From Branchiostoma floridae (Eukaryota; Chordata; Leptocardii; Amphioxiformes; Branchiostomatidae): DNA of 64,000 nt. The notes below the pieces were generated by a model that made no database searches, was not told the DNA's origin, and saw only the letters and a program-made list of their open reading frames with translations. The stretch lies in the NCBI RefSeq assembly GCF_000003815.2, contig NC_049997.1, forward strand, positions 7,350,707 to 7,414,706. Reading direction: 5' to 3'. Position 1 is the first letter of the stretch, and each line of letters begins with the position of its first letter. Position numbers and translations under genes: made by a program. Below, piece by piece: positions 24,298 to 36,074 of the stretch.

Positions 24298-24545
24298 TCA
24301 GAACCTCTGCTTAAGGACCGCCAGGCTATTATGGTCTTTTTGGTGGTCCCATAGATTAGCCAAAAAGCAGTTACTCAAGCAACTGGTTATGGTTTTATGT
24401 GGGTAGTGCCATATCCCAAGTACTAAGTACGTTTCAATTGTTGGATAGCAGCTGAAACGTCTGACCGTTTCCAAAACCATATCCAGTTGCTTGAGTAACT
24501 ACTTTTTGGCGTATCTTATTACCTGAATGTCTAACCTACGTCAAC
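24298..24545. repeat. Inverted repeat related to the 61966 repeat
   Basis: Two arms (about 24358-24396 and 24473-24511) are inverted copies around gccaaaaagcagttactcaa. The right part (ctgaaacgtctgaccgtttc onwards) matches the repeat at 61990-62060. It is missing at the corresponding place downstream of 30100, so it entered after the zinc-finger gene 2/3 duplication. Confidence 0.65.
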
Positions 24546-24732
24546 CTCCTTGCCTACATCGACGTCCTATAGATTATTTTCCCCATTGACCCCAGTATCA
24601 AGAATCCTGTATAGAGTGATCTTATGTACTTTGATCTACTGTCACCTTTTACCATTGCACACTTCTCTGGGACTTATGAATGAGAGTTTTACTAAATAAA
24701 AGACTGATGACAGTTTCACAATGTTAAATTCT

Positions 24733-24738
24733 TTTATT
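24733..24738 (-). terminator. Poly(A) signal AATAAA, zinc-finger gene 3
   Basis: About 300 bases past the stop at 25034, in a 3' flank that is also duplicated beyond zinc-finger gene 4 (signal at 30267-30272). The conserved position supports it. Confidence 0.65.
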
Positions 24739-25033
24739 CTCCAAGGTTCCAAAGCATAGATCAAACACACCTGCAAACCTGTTTCTTTCCTAGTAATAAA
24801 TAATAAATTATCATCCTCATTGCAAACATGTATACGCAACTAAATGAAATGGTACTACATTTCATTTTGATAACAGAAAAACAACCTCATATATTATTAA
24901 AATTATAAGGAGGAAACAGACCATGGAAAAATGCTTTTAAGGCCTTGGCCTTTTAAATATTCAAATATTAATGATCATAGAATTGTTCATAGAACATTGA
25001 TTAATTTTGGAAACAATAGTCTTTGACGGAATC

Positions 25034-28000
25034 CTAGGAATTTTCATCATCCTTGTCATTACTTTCCTCCTGTTCAACATCACCATCACCATCATCCTCT
25101 TGGTCCTCATCATTAATGTGTTTCATTGCATGTAAATACAGTTCATGTCCATCTGATGCTTTGAAGTCGCAGTGCAAACACCGATGTGCTTCGACCCCTT
25201 CTTTACCGATGCTTGGGTGCTCCATCAGTGCCTCCCCCTTGTGCAGTTTCTTGTGTTCGGCTAAACTGTTTTTGCTTCTTGCAGTGAACTGGCAAATATC
25301 ACACATGTTTGGGAAGTTGCGTCCGTGCCCTGCTTCATGTCGCTTCAGTTCCGGTGGCAGAGATGTAGCAAAGGGACACTTGGAACACTTCAATGGTTTC
25401 TCTCCGGTGTGAGTCCGCATGTGAGTTGCAAGGTCTATCTTCCTCTTTGCTCTGTAGTCACAAAGCTTGCATGGATACTGGCGGCTTGGATCATGCGAAG
25501 TCACATGACGAACAAAACACTGACGATCTGGACTTGAGAAATCACAGCCATGAAAATCACACTTGTACATTTTCAGTCCAGCGTCGTGTTCTGCTATGTG
25601 CTGTTCCAGCCTATCCTCAGTCTTTGCAACATATCCGCACAAGCCACAAATGATTGCATTAGATGGATCAAAGTGCTCTCCTAGATGGATACTCAAATCA
25701 TCCTGAGTGTTTGCGTTAAATTCACAGTGTTGGCATTGGAATGGGTTGTCTCCGTGGTCTTTGGTGTGTCTGAGGAGAACGAACTTTGTTTTGGAAGTAA
25801 AGTCACACTTGTCGCATTTGTACTTCTCAGTTTTCTTGTGGTTTGCAATGTGTTGTCTTAAGCTGGCATAAGTATTGGCAGAGAACTCGCACCTGTCACA
25901 CTTATAGACCTTGCCATGGGTTTTCATGTGTTCCTTCATGTTGCAAAGTAAGTCGGTTTTGTGGTTACAGACAGGGCAAGAGTATTGCTGACTTGTCTGT
26001 CTCTTATTGTTCGATCTGGCTCGTTGGGCAACCAATTTATTCCTGTCATTGCTTGAAACTGGACACGGTCTTGTAGGAGATTTATGCACATGTTCTGCCT
26101 TATGCGTTCTTTCGTGCTTGCGTAAAAGACTTCTGGTTTTAGCAAAGTGGCTGCAGTGGGCACATTTGTAACAGTTTTCCCCTGGGTGGGAGACCTTGGA
26201 ATGTCTGACAAGGGTTGGCATATCTCTGGCTGTAAAGGCACACAGTAAGCACTTGTAAGGTTTCTCACCTGTGTGCTTATACCGGTGCAACTTCAACATG
26301 TACAGTCTTTCGGCTTTGTACCCACATAGCTCACAGAGAGCACCACTTGCACCCGGGGCACCATGTTCTTTCTTCATGTGCAGGGAAAGTTGGCTGGAGA
26401 GCCTGGAGGAAAAGTCACACTCTCTGCACTTGTAGGCTTGCTCTCCACTGTGGACCTTCATGTGATCCTGAAGGTGTGCCTTCTTCCGCCCTCGGTACTC
26501 GCATTTTTTGCAGGCGTAGATACGGGTCTTGTCGTGACAGGTCTTGTGCTGTCTGAGGCGGTGTCCAGATGCTGTGGTAAAGTCGCACTCTGGGCATTTG
26601 ACTATTGGACTGCGACCTTGTTGCTGAGATTTGGTTGGTCCGTCATGACGAGGGGGTGTCAAGATTTCACCTTGTGAGACAGTGATCACTTCTTCAGAGG
26701 TTCCTGCATGACTGTTTTTATCACTTACACTGGCCTCTGCAACACAAAGACTGTAAGAAAATGAACCAAAAATGTGCACAGACTTAAAAAAATATTTTCT
26801 ACATGTATGTACATGTGAATAATGTATTTTATTTTTTGAGAGTCCAACTGTAATTACATGCTGACAATGCAAGCACACTTATCATCTCACAAGGTGCCCG
26901 TTAACACAAGAAACAAGTAACTTTACACTGTTTACATATGCATTTAAATCATTCTTCCCACTACTTCAGAAGAAAACATACAATCATATGTCAATGTGTG
27001 TAATGTTTCACTGTCTCAAAACTAAAACAAACATTTGTAATTTTTGGACAAATGTATATTTCCAAAAGGGTTGTGGTGTTTCAGGGATAATCTGAAGCTG
27101 TTGTTACTTAAAACAGTAGTAGTACTCAGTACATGTGCACAGGGAGAGCACACATATGCAGAGCTACCTACCTATGTCACTGCTACTGTGTGGCTGTCTG
27201 TCTTCCACTGGTGAATCTGGCTGCCAATCCGGATCATCATCATCCAATGGAGCATCATCTTCATCTGATGATACTCCATCTTCATCATCATCTTCTTCTT
27301 CTGCATTGGGATCATTCCCATCTTCATCCACAAGCTCCCTCATGGCCCCTAGGTCTGTCACTACAGTGTTAGAGCCCACACTACAGGACTGCCTGGTTAC
27401 TGTGACAGCTCGAAGCTCCCTCTTCAGGTATCCTTTCCCCAGTCCTTCCTTTGTTGCAGTGTTCTCTTCTAAAGTCTCACCTATGTTCCTCAGGTTTCTT
27501 ACACTTGAAGACGATGCTTGTGTCTCTAAGGTGTGTAGCCTTGCGCTTCTCCTTGGTGAGGTGACTGTTGTTGTCTCCACGACGACCTCTTGTGCGAGTA
27601 TGGGGAGTCTCTGCGGACTTGACATTGTGACCGATGTGGATGGTTGTGTTAGGGTGGGGTTGGTACTTCTGGTTGGACTAGTGACTGGGACGATGTTCGT
27701 GGCGGTGTTTGTTGATGTTACTGTCTCCATCAGCTCTTGAAGGTCGTTTGACAAGGTCACCCACATGTTCCTCTGTTCTGTGGCAGAACTGCAGGACGTA
27801 CCACTAGCAGCCGTAGGGGGGTCTGGGATCACACAGCGATCTGTACCTTGGAACTCCTTTATGGAAGAAAAGACATAAGAATATAGCTTCTTCCATCGCG
27901 TTTTCACTCACTCACTCACTCACTCACTCACTCACTCACTCACTCACTCACTCACTCACTCACTCACTCACTCACTCACTCAGTCCCATAGTTTGTTTTA

Positions 28001-28657
28001 CTATGTTACAACATTTCTAAAACATGGTATTTCCAAATCTTTTAAAAAACAACAAGGATTTGATTAAGGCTAATTATCAAAATTTCTGAATTTTCTCATC
28101 AGCATTACTGGAATGTATAATTTCATCAGATTTTGTTCTATTAAAAAAGCAGAGTAGACCTATTTCAAAGACCATAATGCCACATCAATTGATTTACGGT
28201 GTTCTCAGATTTAAAAAAATAAAGATACTAGTATAACAAGAGGATATCATGAAAGAACACAGTACGGCATGGAGGAAAACTCCATAAAACTGAGTGCACC
28301 AAGGCATAAACCTGGTCCTCTGAGTCATTCAAAAATATGCTTGACAAAACATAAAATGCTTGGAAAACAATGTTTTTCCAAGCATTTTATGTTTTGTCAA
28401 GCATATTTTTTAAATCTGAGAACCATGCAACAAATTAGATTGATGTGGCCTAATTTGAAAGTTTCCTGCACTGCCCTTACCTTGATCATGATGAACCACA
28501 GCTTGCTGACTAAACTCTCCTTCTTGAAAGTTTCTCCCACAAGGATGTTCCTTCTGCCAAGTTCAAGCAGAAGTTCTTCCTGGTGCAGTCTGGGAAGGAT
28601 GGCCAAGGTCACCTCCTTACACAGTCCACAGATCTTAGCAGCCTCTGTGGTTGCCAT
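25034..28657 (-). CDS. C2H2 zinc-finger protein 3, 16 intact fingers plus one degenerate (854 aa)
   Basis: Three coding exons: 28481-28657, 27172-27856, 25034-26736, with phases 0 and 1 as in zinc-finger gene 2. Exon 1 is the shared N-terminal module; exon 2 is Ser/Thr-rich and ends in an acidic run before DPDWQPDSPVEDRQPHS; exon 3 has the fingers and a very acidic C-terminus. One finger, which reads HKCPVRSCPISS in gene 2, here reads HKSPTRPCPVSS. Its first cysteine and both histidines are replaced, so it cannot bind zinc normally. The last three fingers are nearly identical to those of the gene at 30738. Probable nuclear regulator; targets unknown. Confidence 0.9.
27905..27981. repeat. (CACT)n microsatellite
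   Basis: About 19 nearly perfect tetranucleotide units in intron 1 of zinc-finger gene 3, roughly 50 bases upstream of the exon 2 acceptor. Confidence 0.97.
28170..28450. repeat. Large hairpin in intron 1 of zinc-finger gene 3
   Basis: A central perfect inverted repeat of about 36 bases with a five-base loop (about 28330-28411; arms contain atgcttgacaaaacataaaa) is flanked by weaker outer arms (ccacatcaat near 28181, attgatgtgg near 28439; ttctcagatttaaaaa near 28203 and its complement near 28409). It looks like a palindromic MITE. Confidence 0.75.
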
Positions 28658-28846
28658 GGTAACTGAAAGTATTGGAAGTGATTTCCTTAGATTTATAGAT
28701 AAGGCATAAACCACATTAAAAAGATCAGAGTTTCCTTCAATGTTATACATCAATATTCTGCAAATTCTAGTGTGAGGGAGTTAATTTCGAATGCCCCTGG
28801 TATGAAATGGGCAGCCAAAACCTCCTTCGGGCTTAATAGTAAATAA

Positions 28847-29083
28847 TAGCCTGGGTACCATCTTATTTCTACCAGGACTCCTTACACTCGCTGCCCCCCA
28901 AAACAACTAAGGATCATACAATCAAAAGAGGCTCTGGTCTGCTTGCTCTGTATGGTCTAGCTCATAACCAGAATGACCAGACGGAACTGTTACTAAGTGT
29001 TAGGCCTAACTATTCTCAAGACTATTTTTTTCAGGGTAGCGAGTGTAAGGAGCCCAGGTAGAAATCGGATGGTACCCAAGAGT
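28847..29083. mobile_element. MITE with TAGCCTGGGTACCATC ends
   Basis: The left arm (tagcctgggtaccatctt) and the right arm (ending near gatggtaccca) are imperfect inverted copies of about 45 bases, both containing an actcgct/agcgagt block. The termini resemble those of the element at 35912, so the two may belong to one superfamily. Confidence 0.65.
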
Positions 29084-29539
29084 GATAAATTTTTTTTTAT
29101 TGGCGTGCAGACTGTCATGGGCCACTGAAGAAACCAGCCAGTGGCTCGATCGTTGGTCTGGCAGCCAGGGTTAGCAGCATATTAGTACAGATGAGTTGGA
29201 TGGTAAAGAGGATGCCGGTCGTTGGGAGGGCATACAGGGTCTGACTACCAGGGTAGCTAAAATTCAAATTAATCAGACTGCTTCGATTATGCACAACAAC
29301 CCACATATCAATTTATGAACCTTAATTTGTGGCCTTTGTTCCCTGGGGTTTCGCCTACCACCACCCCCCCCCTCCATCTATTAAGTAAACTACACGTCCC
29401 CACCACAAAGTGCCTACCACCTTCTTGTTATCATGCACCTTACCCATGTCTAGATAGCTGAAATGTTTCTGCTACGTTGATCCAAGGAGGTTAAAAATTT
29501 GGTTGATCCAAAGAACTGCTTTCCCTGGAGACTCTAGGT

Positions 29540-29990
29540 GGGGAGGGGGACCAGGAACTGACTTCCGCTTTCAGGGTATTTTGGTACCTTTCCTCATTGC
29601 TAATGTACATAAAATCATATCATTGGCACAGGATGAACATAAATACCAACCTGGTGTCGTAAAAAGCCCACTTAAGTGACGAAAATAAGTCGTTTTATAC
29701 TTGTTTTCTTGAAATTGGTGTTCACAAGATGCAAGATGGCCACCTGACCTAAAGGTCAAAGGTTGCAAAAGTGACCGCTATCCTGATTATCCGAACTTGT
29801 CTACAACTTTCCCGCTTACACACCAATGCCCTATTCCGTGCCCAGTTGTATGAATTTTGTATTATAACAGGAAAGGTTAAACCTTTAACGATGGCGGTCT
29901 TGAAAAGGCGTCTTCTGACAAGAAACACCTGTTCCACCACACCTTTCACTGTATTCTGGAGAATATTAATAAATAAGTAAATGGCTAACT
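29540..29990 (-). other. Duplicated 5' flank and probable non-coding exon of zinc-finger gene 3
   Basis: Counterpart of 23680-24140. Shared blocks include ccaggaactgac, the CACCAG donor at 29650/29651 and the aagcccactt region. No coding potential is recognisable. Confidence 0.5.
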
Positions 29991-30266
29991 CTGGGATTAC
30001 CTATACATGTATTTCTCCCCATCCTTTCTGTGATAGCACCTCAATACCTTAGTCTGAAACTCCGTTGACAAACTTAAAGTCAAACATGTACTCTTACTCA
30101 CTAATGGCACATGACCACCTTAGATATTCATCCAATTGACCCCATCATTAAAAATTTCTACTTTGACCTTCTGTCACATTTTACCTTTGGAAACGTATCT
30201 GGGACTTACGTCCGAGAGTCTTACTAGATAAAGAAACAGAGATTTGGACAATGTAACATTCTTTCT

Positions 30267-30272
30267 TTTATT
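30267..30272 (-). terminator. Poly(A) signal AATAAA, zinc-finger gene 4
   Basis: It lies about 470 bases past the stop at 30738, within the duplicated 3' flank shared with 24660-24840. Confidence 0.6.
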
Positions 30273-30737
30273 CTACAAGGTTCTGAGCATAGTCCAAACA
30301 AACCTGCACATCAGTTTCTTTTCTAATACTTTATAATAAAGTTAATTGGAAACAATTCAATAAATCGAACAATATCATTCTAGTTGACTTGTAATAATCT
30401 ACTCAATGTTCAAGCAAAGGTACTTTAATAATATAAGCAATTTCTTTGTTTATTTGTAACCCAACCTCTAAGTCTAAGATAGAGAAGGCAAAACCCTGCA
30501 AACCAATGTTCAAGATACAGGTAATTCAGATGAGCAACAATGGTTGTTTCATGGTTTTTGTACCTGAGTGTTATCTTGAAATCTATTCAATAAATCATAC
30601 AATCAAAAAAATCATATATTTACTAGTAGTCATAAGAATGAAACAGTCAATAATTTCAAGGCCTGAGTCTTTTGAATATCAATGATCATACAATTATTCA
30701 TAAATTCATTTTGAAAACAAAATTGTTTGAACAAATT

Positions 30738-33700
30738 CTAAGAATTCGAATCATCCTTGTCAGTTTTTTTCTCCTCTTCATCATTCCCATCACCCTCATC
30801 CTCTTGTTCCTCATTAATGTGTTTCATGGCATGTAAATACAGTTCATGTCCATCTGATGCTTTAAAGTCGCAGTGCAAACACTGGTGTGTTTCGGCCCCT
30901 TCTTTACCAATGCTTGGGTGCTCCATCAGTGCCTCTCCACTGTGCAGTTTCTTGTGTTCGGCTAAACTGTTTTTGCTTCTTGCAGTGAATCCGCACATAT
31001 TACACATGTTCGGGTAGTTGCTTCCATGCCCTGCTTCGTGACGCTTCAATTCGTTAAGTAGAGACGCAGCGAAAGGACACTTGGAACACTTCAAAGGTTT
31101 TTCTCCGGTGTGAAGGCGCATGTGAGTTGCAAGGTCTGACCTCTTCCTTGCCCTGTAGTCACAAACCTTGCATGGATACTTGCGGCTTGGATCGTGCGAA
31201 GTCACATGACGAACAAAACACTTATGATCTGGAGTTGAGAAATCGCAGCCACGAAAATCACACTTGTACATTTTTAGTCCAGCGTCATGTTCTGCTATAT
31301 GCTGTTCCAGCCTTTCCTCAGTTTTTGCAATATATCCACACAAGCCGCAAGTGATGGCCTTAAACACATTAGCGTGCTTTCCGAGATGGATACTCAAATC
31401 ATCCTGTGTGTCTGCTTTGTATTCACAGTGCGGACATTGGAATGGGATATCTCCATGGTCTTTGGTGTGCCTGAGGACAACAGACTTTGAATTGGAAGTA
31501 AAGTCGCACTTATCACATTTGTACTTCTCAGTTTTCTTGTGGTTTGCGATGTGATGCCTAAAGGTAGCATAGGTATTGGCAGAGAACTCGCACTTGTCAC
31601 ACTTAAAGACGTCACCATGGGTTTTCATGTGTTCCTTTAGCTCACGCATTAAGTAGGTTTTGTGGTTACAAATGTTGCAGAAGTACTGTTGACTCTTGCC
31701 ATGTGTTTGGGAAAGGTGATCGAAGAATTTGTCCCTGTCGTCAGATGAAAATGTGCATGACCTCACCGGACATTTGTGTTCGTGTGCGGCCTTGTGTATC
31801 TTTTTGTGCTCACGTAAAAGAGTCAGGCTTTCAGTAAGGTGGGGGCAGTAGTCACACTTGTAACAGTTTTTGCCTGGGTGGGAGGCCTTCACGTGTCGTT
31901 CAAGGCCTTTTGATGCCCTGTATGCAGCAGAGCATTCTGAGCACTTATAAGGTTTTTCGCCGGTGTGTTTACGCATGTGGACTTTTAGCGCATACCCTCC
32001 AGTGGTTCTGAAACCACACTGCTCACAGAGCAGGCACTGGGTGCCGTGTTTCATTGCCATGTGCTGGGTAAGTGTGCCACGGAACTTGCAGGTAAAGTTG
32101 CATTCCCTACACTTGTGGGATTGCTCTCCTGTGTGGACCCTCATGTGATCTTGAAGGTGTCCCTTCTTCCGCCCTCGGTAGTCACACAACTTGCAGGCGA
32201 AGAGGCGGGTCTTGTCGTGTGTGGTCATGTGCTGATTCATCCTCTTCGTGGACTCTGTGGTGAACTCGCACTCTGGGCATTTGACCTTATGACCGTGACC
32301 TTGAATGTGACGTTTCATGACCTTGGGATATCTGGTATTGTAGCCACACGTAGGGCACTCCAATTCTTTTTCTAATTGGAAGCCCCTTTCTGTGTGAAAC
32401 AAAACAAAAAAATGTTATGCAAGTTAGCACTAACCATATTGTTGACAGTCAATTTTCTTAAAACTTTCTATTGTTCAGTTGTCAGAGACAATGCCATTAG
32501 TGAAAAGTTGTCAAGATGGTGAGACTTTTCCAGGGCTTGAAATACCTAGCTGTGGTTTTCAGGAAAATTGCATCAACAGTGTGATAAAACAAAACATATG
32601 AACTTTGTGAGGCTTACCTCTTGTTTTCTTGGATGAAGTTTTCTGCAACTTGTGTGGGGGCTGCTGAGGATATGTTGGTGAAGTGGTAGCCTCTTCAGGT
32701 GTAATCCCTGAACTGCCATCTTTGGCATTGGATTCTGAAGAAGGAAGGAAAAGTTCTGTAAATATGTACTAAAATGCATGAAAGACCATCCATTCCATTT
32801 TCTATCAATATAAGAGTTTAAAATGTGTACAAAAAGGACACCAATTTTGCAAAGAGCAAATCAAAAAGCTTCCTCATTCTACCTTTCTAATTCTATTATG
32901 TTCCATAGTTTTCTATTTAATTCAATATGGGTTATTATGTAACAAAGACAGCCAAAACATGTACATATATCTCATGACCTGCCAACAAAATTGCAAAGTG
33001 ACAGATAACAATATCATAACATGTTAAGTTTTTAACTTTTAACACATCAACAAACACATATAAGTATGCAGTATAATGAAATTGTGAAATGTCATTTGGC
33101 TTGAGGTGCAAAAGATTTGTCCTAGGACAACCTAACTGTCTCTAAGATGAATAGATAATTATAGATAAACAACAATAAAACACACTACAAATCATGGAAA
33201 AGACAAAGCGTCACCTACTTCTCTTACTGCTACCGGGTGGCTGTCTGTCCTCCACTGGTGAATCAGGTTGCCAGTCTGAATCATCATCATCATCCAATGG
33301 ATCATCATCTTCATCCGATGATACTTCATCTTCATCATCATCCGATGATACTTCATATTCATCATCATCATCATCTTCTGCTTCATTGGAATCCTCTCCA
33401 TCTTCATCCACAAGCTCCCTCATGGCTCCTAGGTCTGTCACTACAGTGTTGGAGCCCACACTACAGGACGTTGACCTTGTTACTGCCATGGCACAAAGCT
33501 TTCTCTTCCCTTTTCCTAGTCCGTCCTTGGTTGCAGGGTTTTCTTCTGAGGGCTGGTATGTCTCAACCACCTCACCAATATGCCCCAGGTTGTTTAGACT
33601 CGAAGACGATGCTTTATCTTGTGTCTCTGAGGTGTGCAGCCTTGGACTTCTCCTTGGTGAGGTGATTCTGTTCTTAGACAATCCTTCCTCTGTCGCTGTC

Positions 33701-35253
33701 TCGACTACAACTTCTTGTGCGAATATCGACATAGGGAGCTGCTGGGGACTTGCTATTGTCACTGATGTCAAAGGTTGTGTCTGAGTTGGGTAGGAGCTTT
33801 GCGCTGCAGTAGTGAGAAGTGTACTCGTGCTAACACCATTGGCTGAAGTGGCGGTAAATGTGCCATTTGTTTGTGTTGGACAGTTTGCGGTACCTGTAAT
33901 GGGAACGGTGTTGGTTTCACCGTTTGCCGACGTCACTGTCTCCATCAGCTCTTGTGTTGTGTTGGGGTTGGTGCTTCTGGTTGGACTTGTCACTGGGACG
34001 ACGTTTGCGGCGGTGTTTGTTGACGTTACTGTCTCCATCAGCTCCTGAAGGTCGTTTGACAAGGTCACCCACATGTTCCTCTGCTCTGAGGCAGAACTCC
34101 GGGATGTACCAGTAGTAGGAGGATTGCTTGGAGTCACTGAGTGGACCATTCCTTGGTACTCCTTGAATTGATCAAAGAGAAAAATGTATAAATGTTACAT
34201 GTTTCACTATTCAGTTGCAACAGTTCATAAGGTGGTAATTTGAATAATCTAAAAAATCTAGAGAAGTCAAGAATTCTTTAAAACTCTCCTTCAAAAGGGG
34301 ACCTTCAATTATTTTCCTGTGTTTGTTACGTTGAGTGAAAAAAACATGGCATAAATTACCTTTCCCGAAGGGACCACAATACCTCATGATTTTGAATCAA
34401 CAGTCTAAACCATAAGGTCATCATGCCACCATGTCTTGTCTTCTAAATTCAATGTAGAAGTCCCTGTCATAAAGTATGTAGACCCAAACAGGGTTGGACA
34501 AGTTTTCTAAAATTCACTTGTCCTATCGGGCAAGCACATAAAAACTTTGCTTGTCCAAACCAACTTTTTACTTGCCCAAAATTCAAATGACTGTCGGTGT
34601 CACTTATTATATGCATTGTCACTTCCAGCAATGGAATTCTTACTATTGCCTCTATTTTTCAATGTTGACCATTGCTTGATGTCATGACTGTAGAAGGTAA
34701 CAAATAAATCAAAATCTCACTCAATAGAAAAATCTTACTTGCCCGATCAGACAAGTGGGGTAGGTCTAGTCTCCAAGCAGACCCTGAACGGTGCCTTAGA
34801 GATAGTATCAAAGCTGGCAAAGGAGAATAGCCAGCCAAAGGAGAATAGCCAGCCAAAGGGAGATAGCCGGCTAAGGGAGTAAAACGGGCACCGGAGCCGC
34901 TATACTAAGTCCCTGGCCAGCTTTGATACTATTTCTAAGGCACCGTAGGGTCTGCTTGGAGACTAGGGTAGGTCATGCACTTGCCCAAACAGCACTTTCA
35001 CTTGCCCGGGACAATCGGGCTAGTGGACTTGTCCAACCCTGCAGAAAATTGTAACTCAAGGCACCCTTGATATTACCTTAATCATGAGGAACCACAGCTT
35101 GCTGACTAAACTCTCCTTCTTGTAAGTTTCTCCCACAAGGATGTTCCTTCTGCCAAGTTCAAGCAGAAGTTCTTCCTGGTGCAGTCTGGGAAGGACTGCC
35201 AAGGTCACGTCCTTACTCAGGCCACATACCTTTCCACCCTGTACAGTTGCCAT
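30738..35253 (-). CDS. C2H2 zinc-finger protein 4, 18 fingers (962 aa)
   Basis: Four coding exons: 35077-35253, 33219-34161, 32618-32734, 30738-32389; the 2889 bases join in frame. Exon 1 is the shared N-terminal module (starts MATVQGGKVCGLSKDVTLAV). Exon 2 contains an internal duplication around the words QELMETVTS, and near its end an acidic run encoded by a CAT-rich imperfect microsatellite (33283-33390). Exon 3, 39 codons, is absent from genes 2 and 3. The last exon holds 18 C2H2 fingers, including the CPVRSC variant, and an acidic tail. Probable nuclear regulator with unknown targets. Intron 1 holds two nested transposons. Confidence 0.9.
34489..35041. mobile_element. Outer MITE with CAGGGTTGGACAAG ends, interrupted
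   Basis: The left end cagggttggacaagt and the right end cttgtccaaccctg are inverted copies. Subterminal cttgcccg/cttgtcc words repeat on both sides. The element at 34767-34965 is inserted inside it. The CAGGG start resembles hAT-type ends, but I see no clear target duplication. Intron 1 of zinc-finger gene 4. Confidence 0.75.
34767..34965. mobile_element. Inner MITE with TAGTCTCCAAGCAGACCCT ends and 9-bp target duplication
   Basis: Inverted arms of more than 40 bases begin tagtctccaagcagaccct. The nine bases gggtaggtc flank it exactly at 34758-34766 and 34966-34974. The interior carries about three tandem agccagccaaagg units. A 9-bp duplication suits a Mutator-type transposase, although no transposase is present. 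Confidence 0.88.
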
Positions 35254-35911
35254 GGTAACTGAAGGAATAAAAAAGTGCTTATTTTAGTTTGATTAAATTA
35301 TTGGGTTACATAATACCCTGATTACAAACAGGCCCATGACTAGCATTGACTAGTATTAGTAATGCTTCGAATGGTGGTATGATCCTCTAGCAGGGAGACT
35401 ATTCAGAGTGCTACTGCGAAACTAAGATGTTGCAACACAGTTCACATTATGTTGTCCCAAAAGTCTGGTATTTCATTTTCAAAGGAAATCTCAAGAAGGC
35501 CATCTCCCAAGAATTTTCAAGAAATGAACCTTCTGTCATAATTATGTAGAACATGTGGCAACATCTTGTTTGCTATATGATATCATCATTTTTTTTTTAC
35601 AAGTCTCTCTCCTATCAAAGTAATAAGTTTTGCAATTTACCAATGTAATAAATTGAATGTTCGTATTTAAATATGTATTGTTGGTCATAGATTTAACAAT
35701 CTACATTTGTCACAGCTAACATTGATATAGTGATAGAAGTCATAACCTCACATACGCCTAAAATTTTAGTGGGAGAAATAGGGGTGGCTCGGTCCACGGG
35801 GGTCAAACCAATTAATTAGCTGACCTCCGACCCTCCCCAATAGAAGAGCTGTCGCCCCAGCTTCTCTAGCGAGAAGACACGTTTCTTCTTCTGGAGAGTG
35901 CAGATAATTCT
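35254..35911. other. 5' flank of zinc-finger gene 4
   Basis: No coding exon and no similarity to the 5' flanks of genes 2 and 3 was seen, so the promoter of gene 4 may differ. Nothing else recognised. Confidence 0.35.
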
Positions 35912-36020
35912 TAGCCTGAGTATCATCCTCCGTAGTAACCGCTGGCTCACAACTTACTAACGTGGTTAGCCAGCGAAAGTCGTGAGCCAGCGGTTACTAC
36001 GGAGGATGATACTCAGGCTA
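35912..36020. mobile_element. Young MITE, 39-bp inverted ends, perfect 9-bp target duplication
   Basis: The arms 35912-35950 and 35982-36020 are perfect inverted copies beginning tagcctgagtatcatcctcc. The nine bases gataattct occur immediately outside both ends (35903-35911 and 36021-36029). The perfect arms and duplication indicate a recent insertion of Mutator-like type. Confidence 0.92.
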
Positions 36021-36074
36021 GATAATTCTTGGAACAATTTTCGGGCAAAACTACGAAAGCTTCACCCTCCTTTT

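Noticed and set aside
28847-29083. Non-coding RNA gene suggested by the long imperfect stem
   Set aside because: The TAGCCTG termini shared with the 35912 element make a MITE the simpler reading.
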